DNA from: Symbiodinium natans
Taxonomy: Eukaryota > Sar > Dinophyceae > Suessiales > Symbiodiniaceae
DNA: 55,000 nt
NCBI GenBank assembly: GCA_905221605.1
Contig: CAJNDS010001813.1
Span: forward strand, 570,934 to 625,933
Reading direction: 5' to 3'
Shown: one piece after another, positions 11,551 to 19,889 of the stretch
Position numbering within the stretch: position 1 is the first letter of the stretch
How the letters are laid out: each line of letters opens with the position of its first letter
Position numbers and translations under genes: made by a program
Notes under the pieces: generated by a model
Seen by the model: the letters and a program-made list of their open reading frames with translations, nothing else
What the model was told of the DNA's origin: nothing
Database searches by the model: none

Positions 11551-14500
11551 CTTAGCTGAGTTCCCAAGCCCCCCAAAAAGTTAGTACACTTCCAGTTCTG
11601 TGGGGGGATTATAGTATCCCAAAGAGTGCAAATAGACCCTAAACCCTAAACCCTAAACCCTAAACCCTAAACCCTAAACCCTAAACCCTAAAGTGTAAGT
11701 CTTCAGCAACCAAGCTTCCTCTTATACTCCTCCAGGAGCTTCTGGTACTTCCCTGTGGGGATGTCTTCGTCGAGGAGGCGCCTCACCACGCCCACGGCTG
11801 AGGCAACGCCATCCTCACCTCAGTTGCTGAGTTCACCCTAAACCCTAAACCCTAAACCCTAAACCCTAAACCCTCATTACTTATTCAGCAACTAAGTCAC
11901 TCCTGAGCCGGGCGCCCAGGTCGGCAGCCGAGTTCCGGAGGTCCTGCGAGACAGGGTTTAGGGTTTAGGGTTTAGGGTTTAGGGATCAGGGTTTAGGGTT
12001 TAGGGTTGAGGGTTTAGGGTTTAGGGTTAGGGTTTAGGGCTAAGGTCCTTAGTTGCTGAGTTCATAAGCCCCCCTGAAAAGTGTACACTTTCAGTTCCAT
12101 AGGGGGGGGGTGTAGTATCCCAAAAAGGTGTCAAGTGTACTTATTCAGCAACTAAGTGTCCTCCTCCAGGCACCTGCGAACCATCCCTGCCAGGTCCTGG
12201 GCCGTGACCTTGTTAAACTGCTTGCCTTAGTTGTCCAGTAACCTATCTAGGGTTTAGGGTTCAGGGTTAGGGTTTCGGGTTTCGGGTTTCGGGTTTCGGG
12301 TTTCGGGTTTCGGGTTTAGGGTTTAGGGTTTAGGGTAACTAAGTTGCTCTTCACGCCCACGCCCTGGCTGGCCACCAAATCAGCATTCCTCGGCACCCCA
12401 GTAACCATATCATAACAAGGGCACCCTTTCCTTCGGTTGGTTACTTTATAAGGGAAAAAGGAAAAGAGTACCACTGGGCTAAACCGGCTAAACCCTAAAC
12501 CCTAAACCCTAAACCCTAAACCCTAAACCCTAAACCCTAAACCCTAAACCCTAAACCCTAAACCCAAGATTCTGAAACTGGTCCAGGAAGACGGGCGTGA
12601 CGACGGAGGGCACGCCGCTGCGCAGAGCCGCCATGGTGGTGCCCGAGCCGCCATGGTGCACGACCACCGCGCAGCGGGGGAAGAGCATCTCGTGGGGCGC
12701 TGTCTTCACCTTATAGTAGCCCAGTAGCCAGGCTTAGGGTTTTAGGGTTTAGGGTTTAGGGTTGAGGGTTTAGGGTTTAGGGTTTAGGGTTTGGGGTTTA
12801 GGGTTTCATAAGGGTACCCTTTGTTTGGTTGGTTGCTTGAAAAAAAGAAAAGTCGCGAAGAGGATGTTCTCCGCCGCGTAGGACCGCATCTCAGCGGAGT
12901 CCGGCTGCTTGTCCTTGCTGTTGCTTAGCAGGGAATGAGGGCATTGGGGGCCCTACAGAATCCCTTAAAGGGTATATATAGGGGGTTATAGGGACCCTAC
13001 AGAATCCCTAAAGGGTATGTGTAGGGGGATATGGGGTATCTCCTTCCCTCATTCCCTACGAACCAACAAACCCTAAACCCTAAACCCTAAACCCTAAACC
13101 CTAAACCCTAAACCCTAAACCCTAAACCCCACAAAAGTGTCGAGCATGTCGGGGCTGAGCTGTGCAAAGCCGGCCAGCACGATGCCGCGCTCTCCTAAAT
13201 CCTTGGTTGCTCTTTAACGCCCCAAGAAAAGTTCAACCCCTAAACCCTAAACCCTAAATCCTAAACCCTAAACCCTAAACCCTAAACCCTTAATATGAAT
13301 GCGAGGAACCCCCAAAACTTATGAAGTCGTAAAGTTGTAGTAAAGTCCCACCTAGAATCCATCAGGGCCCTGACAGCCAAACAGGCCATGTGTTCCTTGG
13401 TGGCCCAGTCACCATGTGGCAATCAGGGCACCCTTTTTTGGGATTTAGGGTTTAGGGTTTAGGGTTTAGGGTTTAGGGCAACGGAACCTTGAAACAAACA
13501 AAACGGAAAAGGGTACCACTGCGCTGTCAAGGATCAGGTGACACAGCGATCATGGACCCCCAGCCGACATAAACGGGCTTCTTGCCCTGTGCCAAGAAAG
13601 TCTCGAGGGCCTTAGTAGCCCAGCAGCCATGCTCTAATAAGGGTAGTTTAGGGTTTAGGGTTTAGGGTTTAGGGTTTAGGGTTTAGGGTTTAGGGTTTAG
13701 GGTTTAGGGTTCCGAAATAAGGGATGCGTTATTGGGGGGTCCTCATTATAAGAGACTTCTACTAGTTGGGGGGTCTATTTTAGGGCCCTATTCTCGTAAA
13801 CCCCCATATTATAATAAGGGTACCCTTTTGGGGGTCGGCTACCTCATAAAGCAACCTAGAACCCAAACAACTGTGCGAAATCTTAGGGCAGTTACCTGGT
13901 CCCTTAAGCCTAAACCCTAAACCCTAAACCCTTCTTGGCCCCCTGAACAAACCCTCCAAGACCCAACACCCCATGCTTCAGAACCCCGTTTAAGGAAATT
14001 CAGGGACCACGGTTTAGGGTTTAGGGTTTAGGGTTTAGGGTCCCCTAGCCCCAAAAAAGCTAACCCTTGACTTGCAATAGGATTGTATATGGTCAGCTCT
14101 CTACATTATGGTCCGTTTTGGGGTACCCTAAATTTGAGGGGCCGCTTCATAATAAGGACCCTACAAGGGACCATAATTTACAGAAATCACCATATATCCA
14201 AAAAGCTTAAAGGTTAACTACCCAGCCCCTAACATTATAAGGGACCATGCCCCTAGCCTTCTCTGGAGGTTTCCGAAACAAGGGGTACCTTCTTTGGGTC
14301 CTTACTATTCGGGGAATCCTACTATACCATTCGGGGTCTCTATTGGGGATCCCTTATGCTCGTAAAAGCCCATATACAAAAGTGTGCCACCGGAACCCCT
14401 AAACCCTACCCTAAACCGTACTCTGCAGCATTGGGTCCGCGGGTACTTCTCTAAGATGCGGCCGCCCTAAACCCTAAACCCTGAACCCTAAACCCTAATT

Positions 14501-17500
14501 AAACCCCCCCAAACCCTACCCCCTAAACCCTAAACCCTCACAGGCAAAAGCGTGCCACCTGCCAACCAGGTGGCCTTTCCATCCTCGCCGCCAAAAGCCT
14601 GGGCGCCGCCCTTCATGAGGTCCACTTGCACGTCCGAGGGCACCACCCAGGCCTTACTTCTCCGATAAGCGTGGAACCAGATTTAGGGTTTAGGGTTTAG
14701 GGTTTAGGGATTAGGGCTCATGATTCTACTAAATAAAGCCTAGTAAACAAGGAAGCCCGCAAAAGCCAACAAAAGCTCAGTTCTTGGCCGATTCCTACTA
14801 GACAAGGAAGCTCCCAAAAGCAGACAAAACTCAGTTCTTGGCCCAGGGAAAAATACCCTAAACCCTAAACCCTAAACCCCAATTAAACCCCAAACCCTAA
14901 ACCCTAAACCCCAGACCCCAAACCCTAAACCCCAGACCCCAAACCCTAAACCCTAAACCCTAAACCCTAAACCCCAGACCCCAAACCCCAAACCCTAAAC
15001 CCTAAACCCTAAACCCTAAACCCTAAACCCTAAACCTAAGGCAAGAGGCCCCGCACATGGTTGGGTGGTAGGTGTCAGGCCAGTCGGGAGGTCGGGGGCG
15101 CAAGGTCGGGCTGACGCCGAACATGGAAGGCAGGTTCCTAGGATGGCCCGGTTTAGGGTTTAGGGTTTAGGGTTTAGGGTTTAGGGTTTAGGGTTTAGGG
15201 TTTAGGGTTTAGGGTTTAGGGTTTAGGGTTGAGGGTTGAGGGTTTAGGGTTTAGGGCTAGGGTTTAGGGTTTAGGGCTAGGGTTTAGGGTTCAGCAGCTC
15301 CGGATCGAGCAGCACTAGTCGAGCGTGCAGAGCGCAGACTTAAATATAACCCCACCCGCCAGAGAACCCCATAACATTAAGCAACTAAAGGGTGTTCATG
15401 AACCCTTTACGCTTGTTGCGCACCATTCTTTCAACAAGAGCAAAACAAGGTCCGACCCTCCGGGACCAGAAGCCCAAAGGCTCTAGACTAAACCCTAAAC
15501 CCTAAACCCTGAACCCTAAACCCCAAACCCTAGGGCGCTAAACATCATTTGGTCCCGGAGGGCCCGGGAGGGCCCGGATGGCTTAAAACATGTGGTTCGG
15601 GAGGGCCTAGAAGATTTAGATATACATGATAGAGAGGGTTTAGGGTTTAGGGTTCAGGGTTTAGGGTTTAGGGTTTAGGGTTTGGGGTTTGGGGTTTGGG
15701 GTTTAGGGTTTAGGGTTTAGGGTTTCAAGCCGGCTGAAAGAAAATACTCCTAAATGGTGATCCTCTCAAAACTCACAACAAGGGAAAAGATAAAATCTCC
15801 CAACAATGCCTGAGTTTCCTACATTATGATCCTCTTAAACCCACTAAGGAAAAGATATCCCTAAACGATGCTCCTCTTAAAGCCCAATGGGGTAAGGATG
15901 TTCCTCCAGATACTTACTAGCAGTCCTTAACAGGGCTGATAATAGAGGGGTACTTTCTAATCCCTGCTAAGGACAGTTAGTATAAGGGGGAACATCACCC
16001 TGAACAGTAAACCCTAAACCCTAAACCCCAAACCCCAAATCCTAAACCCTAAACCCTAAGCCCTAAACCCTAAACCCTAAATCCTAAACCCTAAACCCTA
16101 AACCCTAAACCCCAAACCCTAAACCCTAAACCCTAAACCCCAAACCCCAAACCCTAAACCCTAAACCCTAAGCCACAAGGGCCGACCTAGGTTCGAGTTG
16201 AAGGTGAAGAGCATGAAGCCATCGAGCCTTGGTAGGTACCTCAGATGGCCCTTTCAGGGTTCAGGGTTGAGGGTTTAGGGTTTAGGGTTTAGGATTTAGG
16301 GTTTAGGGTTCACAACGATTTAGGGCTTAGGGTGTAGGGTTTGGGGAGTCGGGTTTAGGAATTTTAAAATACGGCTACTTGAGAACCCCCCCCCCCCCCC
16401 CGTGCCTCGCCAAAAAAGTACAGAACAATCATCCCCCATCCCTATACGGCACTTATAAGGAAGACTGTTTTTTGTTTATCATCTTTTGTCTTTTTCATAT
16501 TTTTTGTGGGGGGAGGGGAGTTCTCAAGCAAATAATAGTTGAACATGACCCTCGACCCTAAACCCTAAACCTTAAACCCTAAACAAAAACAAAAAACCAA
16601 AGCCCGACTCCTAGGTACTGGCATGCCTCTGGACACAGCTCGGCGATGGTGGGCCTCTGGGATGTTCCCCCTTACACCAACACTCCTGAATAGCGATTAG
16701 TGTACCCCTAAACCCTGAACCGTAAACCCTAAACCCTAAACCCTAAACTAGGAGCTGTTAGTATAAGGGGGGGGGGCATCCCAATGTCGGGCCTCATGAC
16801 ATCGGAGTTGCCTTTGATGAAGGCGTGGGCCATCAGGGTGGCCAGGGCAAGGCGGATCCTTCCGCCCACCCAGTCCTAGGGTTTAGGGTTTGGGGTTTAG
16901 GGTTTAGGGTTTAGGGTTTCGGTTAAAATGTTCCCCCCACTATGGCAAAGTGTCCGGCTCCCCACACACGGTGGGGATCTGCGCTGAGGGCTGAAGACAG
17001 GTGAGGCCTGCGAACAAGGAGGGCACGTTCCTTGGCTGCACTTAGGAGGGTAGCAAAACATTAAACTTTTAGCTGCCTTATTAAGAAACCCAATAAACCT
17101 CTACACTTTAGACCACTCAGAAGGGTAGCTATAAATTTAGTTGTTAGCTGCCTTATTAAGAAACCCAGTAAACCCAAAAAAGGTAAGGATGTAAAGTTAC
17201 AGTAAAGCACCACAAAGGTTCATGCTTGCTGCCACGGCGGGCAGATGCCAGCACTCCATGATCCTTGGTAGCGCAGTCAACATCTTGTAATAAGGGTATT
17301 TGTTTTTGTGTTTTCTCTTTTTGTTGTGTTGTCAACATCTTGTAATAAGGGTACTTGTTGTTTGTCTATTCTTTTTAGTTTCTTTTTTTTTTTGGGGGGG
17401 GGGGGCGGTTACTTTATCAGGGAACGCTGAGCCAAAAAAAGAAGGGGGCAAAAGGGTACCGCTGGGCTGCCAAGAGTCCCATAGAGGAGGAGGTGCGGCT

Positions 17501-18426
17501 TGAAGCTCCTCATCTCCGCCAGGAATGACTTGAAACATTCAGGGAAGAACTTTGCGTTGCTCTTGCCGTGTGCCTCCAGCCATTTCAGAACGTTCCTGGG
17601 ATTTTAGTGGCTGGCCTCTAAAAAACGATCCGTCAGAAGATCTTGCTAAGCCACAAAGCCCCCGAATCAGGGGGAACTAAGAAATTCCTACAACCCAAGA
17701 ATTGCCCTGAAACACTTTATGAAGGATTTAGGGTTTCTGGCTTCGGGTTACTAACTAGATTATGTTCGAACATACCCTAAACCCTGAACTCTAAACCCTA
17801 AACCCTAAACCCTGAACCCTAAACCCTAAATCCCAAGGCCAACCTAGATGCCCTGTGGCCATCGACTCCGCCAAATCCGGGTTCGCTCGAATCTCTTCCT
17901 CCATATTCCCGTGCCAGACATCCTGGCTTCAACAGGGCTTGGGGGGTTTAGGGTTTAGGGTTTAGGGTTCAGGGTTCAGGGTTTAGGGTTTAGGGTTTAG
18001 GGTTTAGGGTTTAGGGTTTAGGGTTTAGGGTTTCGGGTTTAGGGTTTAGGGAACCCTACACCCTCATCGGGCCCCTCATCCCATTCGAGCCAAGCATCCA
18101 CAGCCTCCAGATCCATTCCCTGCACAATCGGGACGAAGTCTGCAGACGTGAGCAACCTCACCTCACTTCTCCAATAAGCAAAGGGTTTAGGGTTTAGGGT
18201 TTAGGGTTTAGGGTTTAGGGTTTAGGGTTTAGGGTTTAGGGTTTTAACTTTATTACTCCTACCACATGAGGAAATCCAAAAGGTTTAAAGCTCAACTACT
18301 GGCAAAGTAAGTCACTCTATAGCCGGCGTGCCGCAACCCAACGCCCAATGCTATGTAGGGCTGGACGTCACCCCGACTTCCCAGCGCCACAACGAGGATC
18401 CGCTGAGCATCAGCCACATCTGCCAT
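11427..18426 (-). CDS. Multi-exon UDP-glycosyltransferase (GT1/GT28, sterol-glucosyltransferase-like)
   Basis: Whole gene, 22 proposed exons listed separately. The family transfers a sugar from a UDP-sugar to a lipid or sterol acceptor; the substrate here is unknown. The start carries the glycine-rich [13 protein letters not shown] motif of GT28-type N-domains. The C-domain carries VYVGWGSM, then [10 protein letters not shown] followed by [20 protein letters not shown], the nucleotide-sugar binding signature with its HHGGSGTT core, and a DQFQNA segment. Exons 1-7 (605 nt) and 10-22 join with consistent phase and no stop. Only exons 8-10 have uncertain edges. Predicted length is about 540 residues, normal for the family. 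No signal peptide or membrane segment was evident. The ATG could be internal if an upstream exon is fused. Nearly every intron is an introner-like insertion with telomeric repeats. Confidence 0.93.
11719..11818 (-). CDS. UGT exon 21
   Basis: 100 nt, [20 protein letters not shown] then [12 protein letters not shown], the terminal helices of the glycosyltransferase domain. Donor GAAG is exactly repeated at exon 22. Confidence 0.93.
11819..11900 (-). mobile_element. Introner-like intron with telomeric core (UGT intron 20)
   Basis: On the coding strand it reads GTGA then CTTAGTTGCTGA, a (TTTAGGG)n core, then CAGCAACTGAG, then GTGA of the next exon. The whole intron is one inverted-repeat element with an exact 4-bp duplication and GT-AG borders. 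Confidence 0.85.
11901..11943 (-). CDS. UGT exon 20
   Basis: 43 nt, [14 protein letters not shown], matching the family's 'xxRxxAxxLGxxLxxEDG' stretch across two introns. Donor GTGA is exactly repeated at exon 21. Confidence 0.92.
12052..12154. mobile_element. Introner-like element, family E (TIR CTTAGTTGCTGA)
   Basis: Perfect 12-bp terminal inverted repeat CTTAGTTGCTGA ... TCAGCAACTAAG, about 100 bp, inside the intron between UGT exons 19 and 20. Similar ends bound the introns at 11820-11900 and 11551-11718. Confidence 0.85.
12161..12225 (-). CDS. UGT exon 19
   Basis: 65 nt, [20 protein letters not shown], the 'LTA..LA.A...' helix of the family. Acceptor ACAACTAAG. Donor GACA leads into two stacked elements before exon 20. 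Confidence 0.9.
12263..12312. repeat. GGGTTTC tandem block
   Basis: About six copies of GGGTTTC inside UGT intron 18, passing into GGGTTTA. Confidence 0.93.
12348..12388 (-). CDS. UGT exon 18
   Basis: 41 nt, [13 protein letters not shown], matching the family's 'xA..V...G.G' helix after the donor site. Donor GCAA is exactly repeated at exon 19 and is followed by the inverted-repeat end CTTAGTTACC. Confidence 0.9.
12486..12566. repeat. (CCCTAAA)11 array beside UGT exon 17
   Basis: Perfect array in UGT intron 17. On the coding strand it is (TTTAGGG)n starting a few bases after the GA donor. Confidence 0.97.
12573..12709 (-). CDS. UGT exon 17 (HHGGSGTT donor-binding motif)
   Basis: The longest exon, 137 nt. 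It encodes [13 protein letters not shown], then [20 protein letters not shown], then [13 protein letters not shown]. The HHGGSGTT core and the DQ pair are the UDP-sugar binding signature. Acceptor ACTATAAG. Donor GAAT is exactly repeated at exon 18. Confidence 0.97.
12857..12913 (-). CDS. UGT exon 16
   Basis: 19 codons, [19 protein letters not shown]. Acceptor AACAGCAAG. The donor reads GCGA and the next exon starts GTGA, so the target repeat is imperfect and the left end of this intron is eroded. Confidence 0.85.
13142..13201 (-). CDS. UGT exon 15
   Basis: Exactly 20 codons, [20 protein letters not shown], matching the family's 'RG(I/V)(I/V)xxGW..L' strand. Acceptor GCAACCAAG. Donor GACA is exactly repeated at exon 16. 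Confidence 0.92.
13360..13395 (-). CDS. UGT exon 14 (36-nt micro-exon)
   Basis: Exactly 12 codons, [12 protein letters not shown], the helix after the GS loop. Acceptor GCCACCAAG. Donor GATT is exactly repeated at exon 15. Confidence 0.88.
13536..13610 (-). CDS. UGT exon 13 (VYVGWGSM motif)
   Basis: 25 codons, [20 protein letters not shown] then IAVSP. This is the hallmark first strand of the C-terminal domain ('L..FL..G..PVY(V/I)GFGS'). Acceptor CTACTAAG, donor GATC against GAAC at exon 14. Confidence 0.95.
14575..14652 (-). CDS. UGT exon 12
   Basis: 26 codons, [20 protein letters not shown] then GGEDGK. This covers the segment before the C-terminal Rossmann domain. Acceptor AAGTAAG, donor GCCA (GCCC at the next exon). 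Confidence 0.88.
15050..15137 (-). CDS. UGT exon 11
   Basis: Encodes [20 protein letters not shown] and DTYHPTMCG, matching the family linker 'xxFSPxLxPRPxDWPxxxxxTG'. Acceptor CATCCTAG. Donor GCCT is exactly repeated at the start of exon 12. Confidence 0.92.
15293..15340 (-). CDS. UGT exon 10 (5' edge uncertain)
   Basis: The sure part encodes VLLDPELL and ends with donor GAAC, repeated at the start of exon 11, which keeps phase. The 5' acceptor is either TTTAAG near 15340 or a nearer CTAG. Confidence 0.6.
15902..15996. mobile_element. Inverted-repeat element, family D
   Basis: Left AGGATGTTCCTCCAGATACT, right AGTTAGTATAAGGGGGAACA, pairing as imperfect inverted repeats around AGTCCTTAACAGGG / CCCTGCTAAGGACA. 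It lies in the intron between UGT exons 9 and 10. Confidence 0.6.
16187..16227 (-). CDS. UGT exon 9
   Basis: Encodes [13 protein letters not shown]. Acceptor is CTACCAAG. A GT donor is possible at ...CCTAG|GTCGG. Phase into exon 10 is not resolved, and another small exon may lie in the intron (about 15400-15460). Confidence 0.6.
16374..16529. mobile_element. Inverted-repeat element, family A
   Basis: Left GGCTACTTGAGAACCCCC, right GGGAGTTCTCAAGCAAATAATAGT. Interior has ACTTATAAGGAAGA, shared with other copies. Confidence 0.65.
16612..16654 (-). CDS. UGT exon 8 (3' edge uncertain)
   Basis: Encodes [15 protein letters not shown] in phase with exon 7. The true 3' edge may be as early as ...IAE, where a GCTG donor would pair with GCTC at exon 9 and keep phase. 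I could not decide between them. Confidence 0.6.
16655..16792 (-). mobile_element. Introner-like intron, family D (UGT intron 7)
   Basis: Ends are inverted copies, GGGATGCCCCC...ACTAACAGCTCC against AACACTCC...GGGGGAACATCCC, with GCCC duplicated at both exon borders. The core holds CCCTAAA repeats. Related ends occur at 15902-15996. Confidence 0.75.
16793..16875 (-). CDS. UGT exon 7
   Basis: Encodes [20 protein letters not shown] followed by KGNSDVM. Acceptor is CCTAG at the end of a telomeric block. Donor GCCC recurs exactly at the start of exon 8, and the intron ends are inverted copies (GGGATGCCCCC / GGGGGAACATCCC). Confidence 0.85.
16955..17030 (-). CDS. UGT exon 6
   Basis: Encodes [20 protein letters not shown] and VCGEP, equivalent to the 'G(V/I)P.....LQP..PT' region of the family. 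Starts GAAC, repeating the donor of exon 5. Donor GACA precedes CTTTGCC. Confidence 0.85.
17222..17263 (-). CDS. UGT exon 5
   Basis: Only 42 nt, encoding [13 protein letters not shown] plus partial codons. Acceptor is CTACCAAG. The donor GAAC is duplicated at the start of exon 6. Confidence 0.8.
17264..17478 (-). mobile_element. Introner-like intron, family F (UGT intron 4)
   Basis: Ends CTTGGCAGCCCAGCGGTACC and CTTGGTAGCGCAGTCAAC in opposite orientation. It contains a local duplication (CAACATCTTGTAATAAGGGTA twice) and a poly(T)/poly(G) tract. Related ends occur in UGT introns 12, 13, 16 and 17. Confidence 0.72.
17479..17595 (-). CDS. UGT exon 4
   Basis: Encodes [20 protein letters not shown], then [19 protein letters not shown], which matches the 'x KPDLVLYG' end of the N-terminal sub-domain. 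Acceptor is ATCCCAG. The donor GACT lies just before an inverted-repeat end CTTGGCAGCCCAG. This junction restores phase to exon 5, whereas a simple GC donor four bases later would not. Confidence 0.85.
17840..17922 (-). CDS. UGT exon 3
   Basis: Encodes [20 protein letters not shown] and then MATGHLG plus two bases. It starts GATG after acceptor GCCAG, and GATG is also the donor at exon 2. The 3' edge (GC donor) is the least certain in this half of the gene, because the flanks GCCT and GAAC do not match. Confidence 0.75.
18069..18161 (-). CDS. UGT exon 2
   Basis: 31 codons, beginning [19 protein letters not shown], which continues the exon 1 fold (typical 'V R L A T H ... F' region). The exon starts GTGA, repeating the GTGA of the donor at exon 1, and follows acceptor AAGTGAG. 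The 3' edge could be either of two in-frame GATG sites. I chose the one ending ...DEGP. Confidence 0.82.
18183..18244. repeat. (TTTAGGG)8 array in UGT intron 1
   Basis: Perfect array, reading CCCTAAA on the coding strand toward the exon 2 acceptor. Confidence 0.95.
18316..18426 (-). CDS. UGT exon 1 (start codon, GSRGDVQP motif)
   Basis: ATG at 18426-18424, 37 codons. It encodes [18 protein letters not shown], the first beta-strand and glycine loop of the GT28 N-domain. It ends at ...GGCTATAGA before the donor GTGACTTAC. Upstream is a (TTTAGGG)n array on the coding strand, so a further 5' exon or a trans-splice acceptor could lie beyond. Confidence 0.9.
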
Positions 18427-18501
18427 GGCCCCTAAACCCTAAACCCTAAACCCTAAACCCTAAACACTAAACCCTAAACCCTAAACCCTAAACCCTAAAC
18501 C

Positions 18502-18792
18502 CTAAACCCTAAACCCTAAACCCCAACTCAGCCCAAACCCCACGCAATGGGGCGCACGTGAAAGCCCAGCAAAACCCCTGGGAAGCCGACCAGGCTGCGT
18601 GGTAACTTGCGCAATTTGTGGCTGGGCGTCGAACGATTGCAGACCATCGAGCTGAGAAGCAGGAATCCGCATCAGAGCAAAAGAAACTAAAAGTTTACTA
18701 GGGGTAAACCTTTCAGACCCTAAACAAGGGACCGAATTACCTTTTTTCGAGGCTCTGCATGAGCCCTGAGCGCCTTGAGTTTGCAAACTCAA
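18502..18792 (-). other. Open stretch upstream of the UGT start
   Basis: A 96-codon open frame beginning MSLQTQGAQGSCRASKKG lies just upstream of exon 1 and ends in telomere-like sequence. It could be 5' leader or an extra exon of the UGT gene, or chance. I see no domain. Confidence 0.2.
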
Positions 18793-18893
18793 CCCAGGAA
18801 GCCCGAAATGCTAAGCCTCACATCCCCAAACTACAAACCTTGACATGCAGACCAGAAAGCCCAATACCCTTGAAAGTAGTCCCCCTGCATATA

Positions 18894-18960
18894 TATATAT
18901 ATGTATATATATATATATTTATTTATTTATACATATATATATATCTCCCCCCTATCTATA
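18894..18960. repeat. (AT)n microsatellite
   Basis: TATATA runs with TTTA interruptions. Frames through it are compositional. Confidence 0.9.
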
Positions 18961-19131
18961 CATTTATTGGATTTACATCTCCATTTATACTTATACCCCT
19001 CTAAGGAGTGGCAATGGGTACCCAATCCCTTCATTCCGCACCGAGAACCGGTAGGCTCTCAGGCCTGCGCAGCTTCAGAGGGCTTCTATTCACTTGTTGC
19101 CTTTTTTTTTATTTGGGGGGGGGGGGGGGGG

Positions 19132-19225
19132 GTTTAGGGTTTAGGGTTTAGGGTTTAGGGTTTAGGGTTTAGGGTTTAGGGTTTAGGGTTTAGGGTTTAG
19201 GGTTTAGGGTTTAGGGTTTAGGGTC
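19132..19225. repeat. (TTTAGGG)13 array
   Basis: Perfect array following an 18-base G-run. Confidence 0.97.
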
Positions 19226-19336
19226 GGTTCCCGTATGAGCCCTCTAAACCAGACCGCGCTCTTCATTCCTACCCCAAAGCCCTGTGCCTTAAACCCGAAA
19301 CCCTAAACCCTAAACCCAAAAGCCTAAAGCCAAAAT

Positions 19337-19433
19337 CCTAGCCAGGGAGCAGAAGTTAGGCTCCAGCTTGTCAAAGAGCTCCGCAGCGTAGCGGTGGCCA
19401 AAACCTGTGAAGAGGCGCGCCTCGTCGTCGAGG
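19337..19433 (-). CDS. LFxxLG-repeat exon nearest the UGT start
   Basis: Encodes DDEARLFTGFGHRYAAELFD then KLEPNFCSLARIL, two repeat units. It is the last repeat exon before the UGT start, so the repeat protein either ends here or is fused to the glycosyltransferase. Confidence 0.62.
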
Positions 19434-19889
19434 GTTTAGGGTTTAGGGTTTAGGGTTTAGCGTTTAGGGTTTAGGGTTTAGGGTTGTCTTGGTTTGCTTG
19501 CTCCCTAAACCCTAAACCCTAAACCCTGAACCCTAAACCCCAAACCCCAAACCTAACCCTAAGCCCTAAGCCCTAAACCCGAAGCTTCGGGCTTGGCGTG
19601 TGGGGTTTGGGGCTTTGGCAGCTTGCGGGTGTAGGGTTCAGTTTCACGTGAGACAAAGCATCCTTGTCAACAGGAATTTAATTTTGGGTTTAGGGTTTAG
19701 GGTTTCGGGTTTCGGGTTTAGGGTTTGGGGTTTAGGGTTTAGGGTTTACAGTTGAGGGTTTACCCCCCTCAAAAAAATGACGATACACATGTTCTTCCTT
19801 ATAAGGGCAGTATCGAGATTACTCTGCTTAATTTTTCGAAGTGGCAAATAGTAAGCCCTGATAAACCCTAAGCCCCAAACCCCACAATG

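Noticed and set aside
17156-17338. Minus-strand 60-codon frame [16 protein letters not shown]
   Set aside because: The frame that joins exons 4 and 6 in phase is [13 protein letters not shown]; this one is its shadow.
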